The translations under genes were made by a program, and so were the position numbers. Of a DNA stretch of 5,994 nt, positions 4,870-5,994 are shown piece after piece; positions within the stretch are counted from its first letter, which is position 1, and every line of letters starts with the position of its first letter. The stretch comes from Gammaproteobacteria bacterium. Lineage in GTDB: Bacteria > Pseudomonadota > Gammaproteobacteria > HK1. The notes beneath the pieces are model-generated. The model was not told where the DNA came from. It searched no databases and was given only the letters and a program-made list of their open reading frames with translations. The stretch is from positions 1-5,994 of the forward strand of contig JABDQX010000328.1 of assembly GCA_013042035.1 (NCBI GenBank), read 5' to 3'.

Positions 4870-5994
4870 TCATCGTGTCTTTGTGCCTTCGTGTGAGTTT
4901 TGCTCGGCCGTGCTCACATCCACGAAATGCCCCGCGATCGCCGCCGCCGCCGCCATGGCGGGGCTCGTCAGATGGGTACGTCCGCCCGGTCCCTGACGGC
5001 CCTCAAAATTGCGGTTCGAGGTGGCCGCGCACCGCTCGCCCGGTTCCAGGCGATCGGCATTCATGGCAAGACACATGGAGCAACCGGGTTCACGCCATTC
5101 GAAACCGGCGTCCGTGAAAAGCCTATCAAGCCCCTCCTGTTCCGCCTGGGCCTTGACGAGCCCGGAGCCGGGGACCACCATGGCCAATTCGATGTTGTCC
5201 GCAATCTTTTTGCCGCGTACCACATGGGCGGCCGCGCGCAGATCCTCAATGCGGGCATTGGTGCATGAGCCGATGAATATCTTGTCCAGGAGAATATCGG
5301 TCATGGGCGTGCCGGGCACAAGGTCCATATAGGCAAGGGCGCGTTCCATATCGGTCTTCTTAGTGGCGTTGGGTTCCTGAGCCGGATCCGGCACCTTGCC
5401 GGAAATCGGGGCCACCATCTCAGGCGAAGTCCCCCAGGTCACCATGGGAGAAATACCGCCGCCGTCGATGGTTATCGTTTTGTCGAATGTCGCCGCCGGG
5501 TCGCTGACGAGCCCACGCCACGCCTCGCACGCCTGCTCCCATTGCCTACCTTCCGGGGCGAACGGGCGCCCTCGCAGATAGTCGATGGTCTTTTCGTCCA
5601 CGGCAACCAATCCGCTCCGAGCACCGGCCTCGATGGCCATGTTGCACACCGTCATCCTGCCCTCGATGGAGAGGGCCTCGATTACCTCGCCCATGAATTC
5701 AATGGTGTAACCCGTGCCGCCGGCGGTGCCGATCTCCCTGATGATTGCCAGGACAACATCCTTGGCCGAGACACCGGGTTGCAAGACACCATCGACGATT
5801 ATCCGCATATTCTTGGATTTCCCGAGGGGAAGACATTGGGTGGCGAGGGCGTGTTCCACCTCGGAGGTGCCGATACCGAAGGCAAGCGCGGCAAGCGCGC
5901 CGTGGGTAGAGGTATGGGAATCCCCGCAGACAATCGTCATGCCCGGCAGCGTCGCCCCCTGTTCCGGGCCGATAACATGGACGATACCCTGACG
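4870..5994 (-). CDS. leuC: 3-isopropylmalate dehydratase large subunit LeuC (partial, 5' end outside window)
   Basis: 374 codons are visible, running in frame to the right edge. Comparison with E. coli LeuC (466 aa) places the first visible residues (QGIVHVIGPEQG) near residue 105, so roughly 105 codons lie outside. LeuC with LeuD isomerises 2-isopropylmalate to 3-isopropylmalate in cytoplasmic leucine biosynthesis, using a [4Fe-4S] cluster. Cluster ligands are the cysteine in FIGSCTNARIEDL (visible residue 244) and the two in GCSMCLAMN (305 and 308). Substrate-region motifs CGDSHTSTHGA, FGIGTSEVEH and TSNRNFEGRQGPGGRTHL are intact. The protein should end near GHFVDV but continues for about 14 residues (STAEQNSHEGTKTR) encoded by a dispersed repeat. 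leuD does not follow; a TIGR00266 gene does. A homoaconitase role is less likely given the close match to bacterial LeuC. Confidence 0.95.
   Translation of the reverse strand, partial: RQGIVHVIGPEQGATLPGMTIVCGDSHTSTHGALAALAFGIGTSEVEHALATQCLPLGKSKNMRIIVDGVLQPGVSAKDVVLAIIREIGTAGGTGYTIEFMGEVIEALSIEGRMTVCNMAIEAGARSGLVAVDEKTIDYLRGRPFAPEGRQWEQACEAWRGLVSDPAATFDKTITIDGGGISPMVTWGTSPEMVAPISGKVPDPAQEPNATKKTDMERALAYMDLVPGTPMTDILLDKIFIGSCTNARIEDLRAAAHVVRGKKIADNIELAMVVPGSGLVKAQAEQEGLDRLFTDAGFEWREPGCSMCLAMNADRLEPGERCAATSNRNFEGRQGPGGRTHLTSPAMAAAAAIAGHFVDVSTAEQNSHEGTKTR
4873..4915. repeat. CGTG-rich dispersed repeat module, copy 2, inside the 3' end of leuC
   Basis: TCGTGTCTTT (4873-4882) and GCTCGGCCGTGCTC (4902-4915) repeat, in order, the blocks at 4026-4035 and 4073-4086, with one mismatch in the longer block and a shorter middle. 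Read on the minus strand it codes the terminal STAEQNSHEGTKTR of LeuC and supplies its stop. Confidence 0.5.

Noticed and set aside
4929..4960. GCC-rich run resembling a microsatellite
   Set aside because: It encodes the conserved alanine-rich MAAAAAIAGHF segment of LeuC, so it is ordinary coding sequence.
4172..4996. A 274-codon open frame on the plus strand
   Set aside because: It is antisense to the TIGR00266 gene and the end of leuC, both with clear family motifs and a strong ribosome site; the frame has no recognisable domain.
1..5994. tRNA, rRNA, CRISPR array or complete insertion sequence
   Set aside because: No cloverleaf, regularly spaced repeats with unique spacers, or intact transposase was seen on either strand.

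Overview
The window looks like chromosomal DNA of a proteobacterium, most likely a gammaproteobacterium. The LeuC and SufE sequences resemble enterobacterial proteins closely. The intergenic spaces carry REP-like palindromes and the short CACGAA-type repeat that I associate with environmental gammaproteobacteria. This is a judgement from protein and repeat character; no rRNA or other taxonomic marker is present. Base composition looks moderately GC-rich, with an AT-richer stretch around 2,220-2,310 and in the toxin-antitoxin region.

Left block (1-2015, minus strand): a two-gene unit encodes a periplasmic TRAP-type solute-binding protein of the TakP/mannitol-chloroaromatic branch, followed 18 bp later by a LutA/YkgE-type cysteine-rich (CCG-domain) protein. 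Together they suggest uptake and oxidation of lactate or another 2-hydroxy/2-oxo acid. The TRAP membrane subunits and LutB/LutC are not visible. A palindromic element of about 80 bp (6-85) follows lutA.

Middle block (2016-3280): a divergent intergenic region holds a second type of palindrome (2077-2156) and a good sigma70-like promoter with inverted and direct repeats ahead of sufE. SufE (sulfur acceptor for Fe-S cluster assembly) overlaps by 4 bp a small cytoplasmic thermonuclease-fold protein. A broken C-terminal fragment of an Rpn-type PD-(D/E)XK nuclease/transposase family protein follows on the minus strand.

Toxin-antitoxin block (3255-3907, plus strand): a toxin-first RelE/HigB-like toxin and an Xre/HigA-NadS-like antitoxin. 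A compact promoter contains a perfect inverted-repeat operator, and its position predicts a leaderless toxin mRNA.

Right block (3908-5994): a second copy of the 2077-type palindrome sits in the convergent gap. Next on the minus strand come a TIGR00266/AIM24 family protein and, upstream of it, leuC (large subunit of 3-isopropylmalate dehydratase). leuC runs off the right edge and lacks its N-terminal ~105 codons here. No leuD follows leuC. LeuC ends in an unusual tail that appears to come from a dispersed repeat also found just after the TIGR00266 gene.

No clear new multi-gene system is visible. The observations most worth checking are the paired palindromic repeats, the leaderless TA promoter/operator, the repeat cluster at the sufE promoter, the repeat-derived LeuC tail, and the orphan TRAP-SBP/LutA pair.
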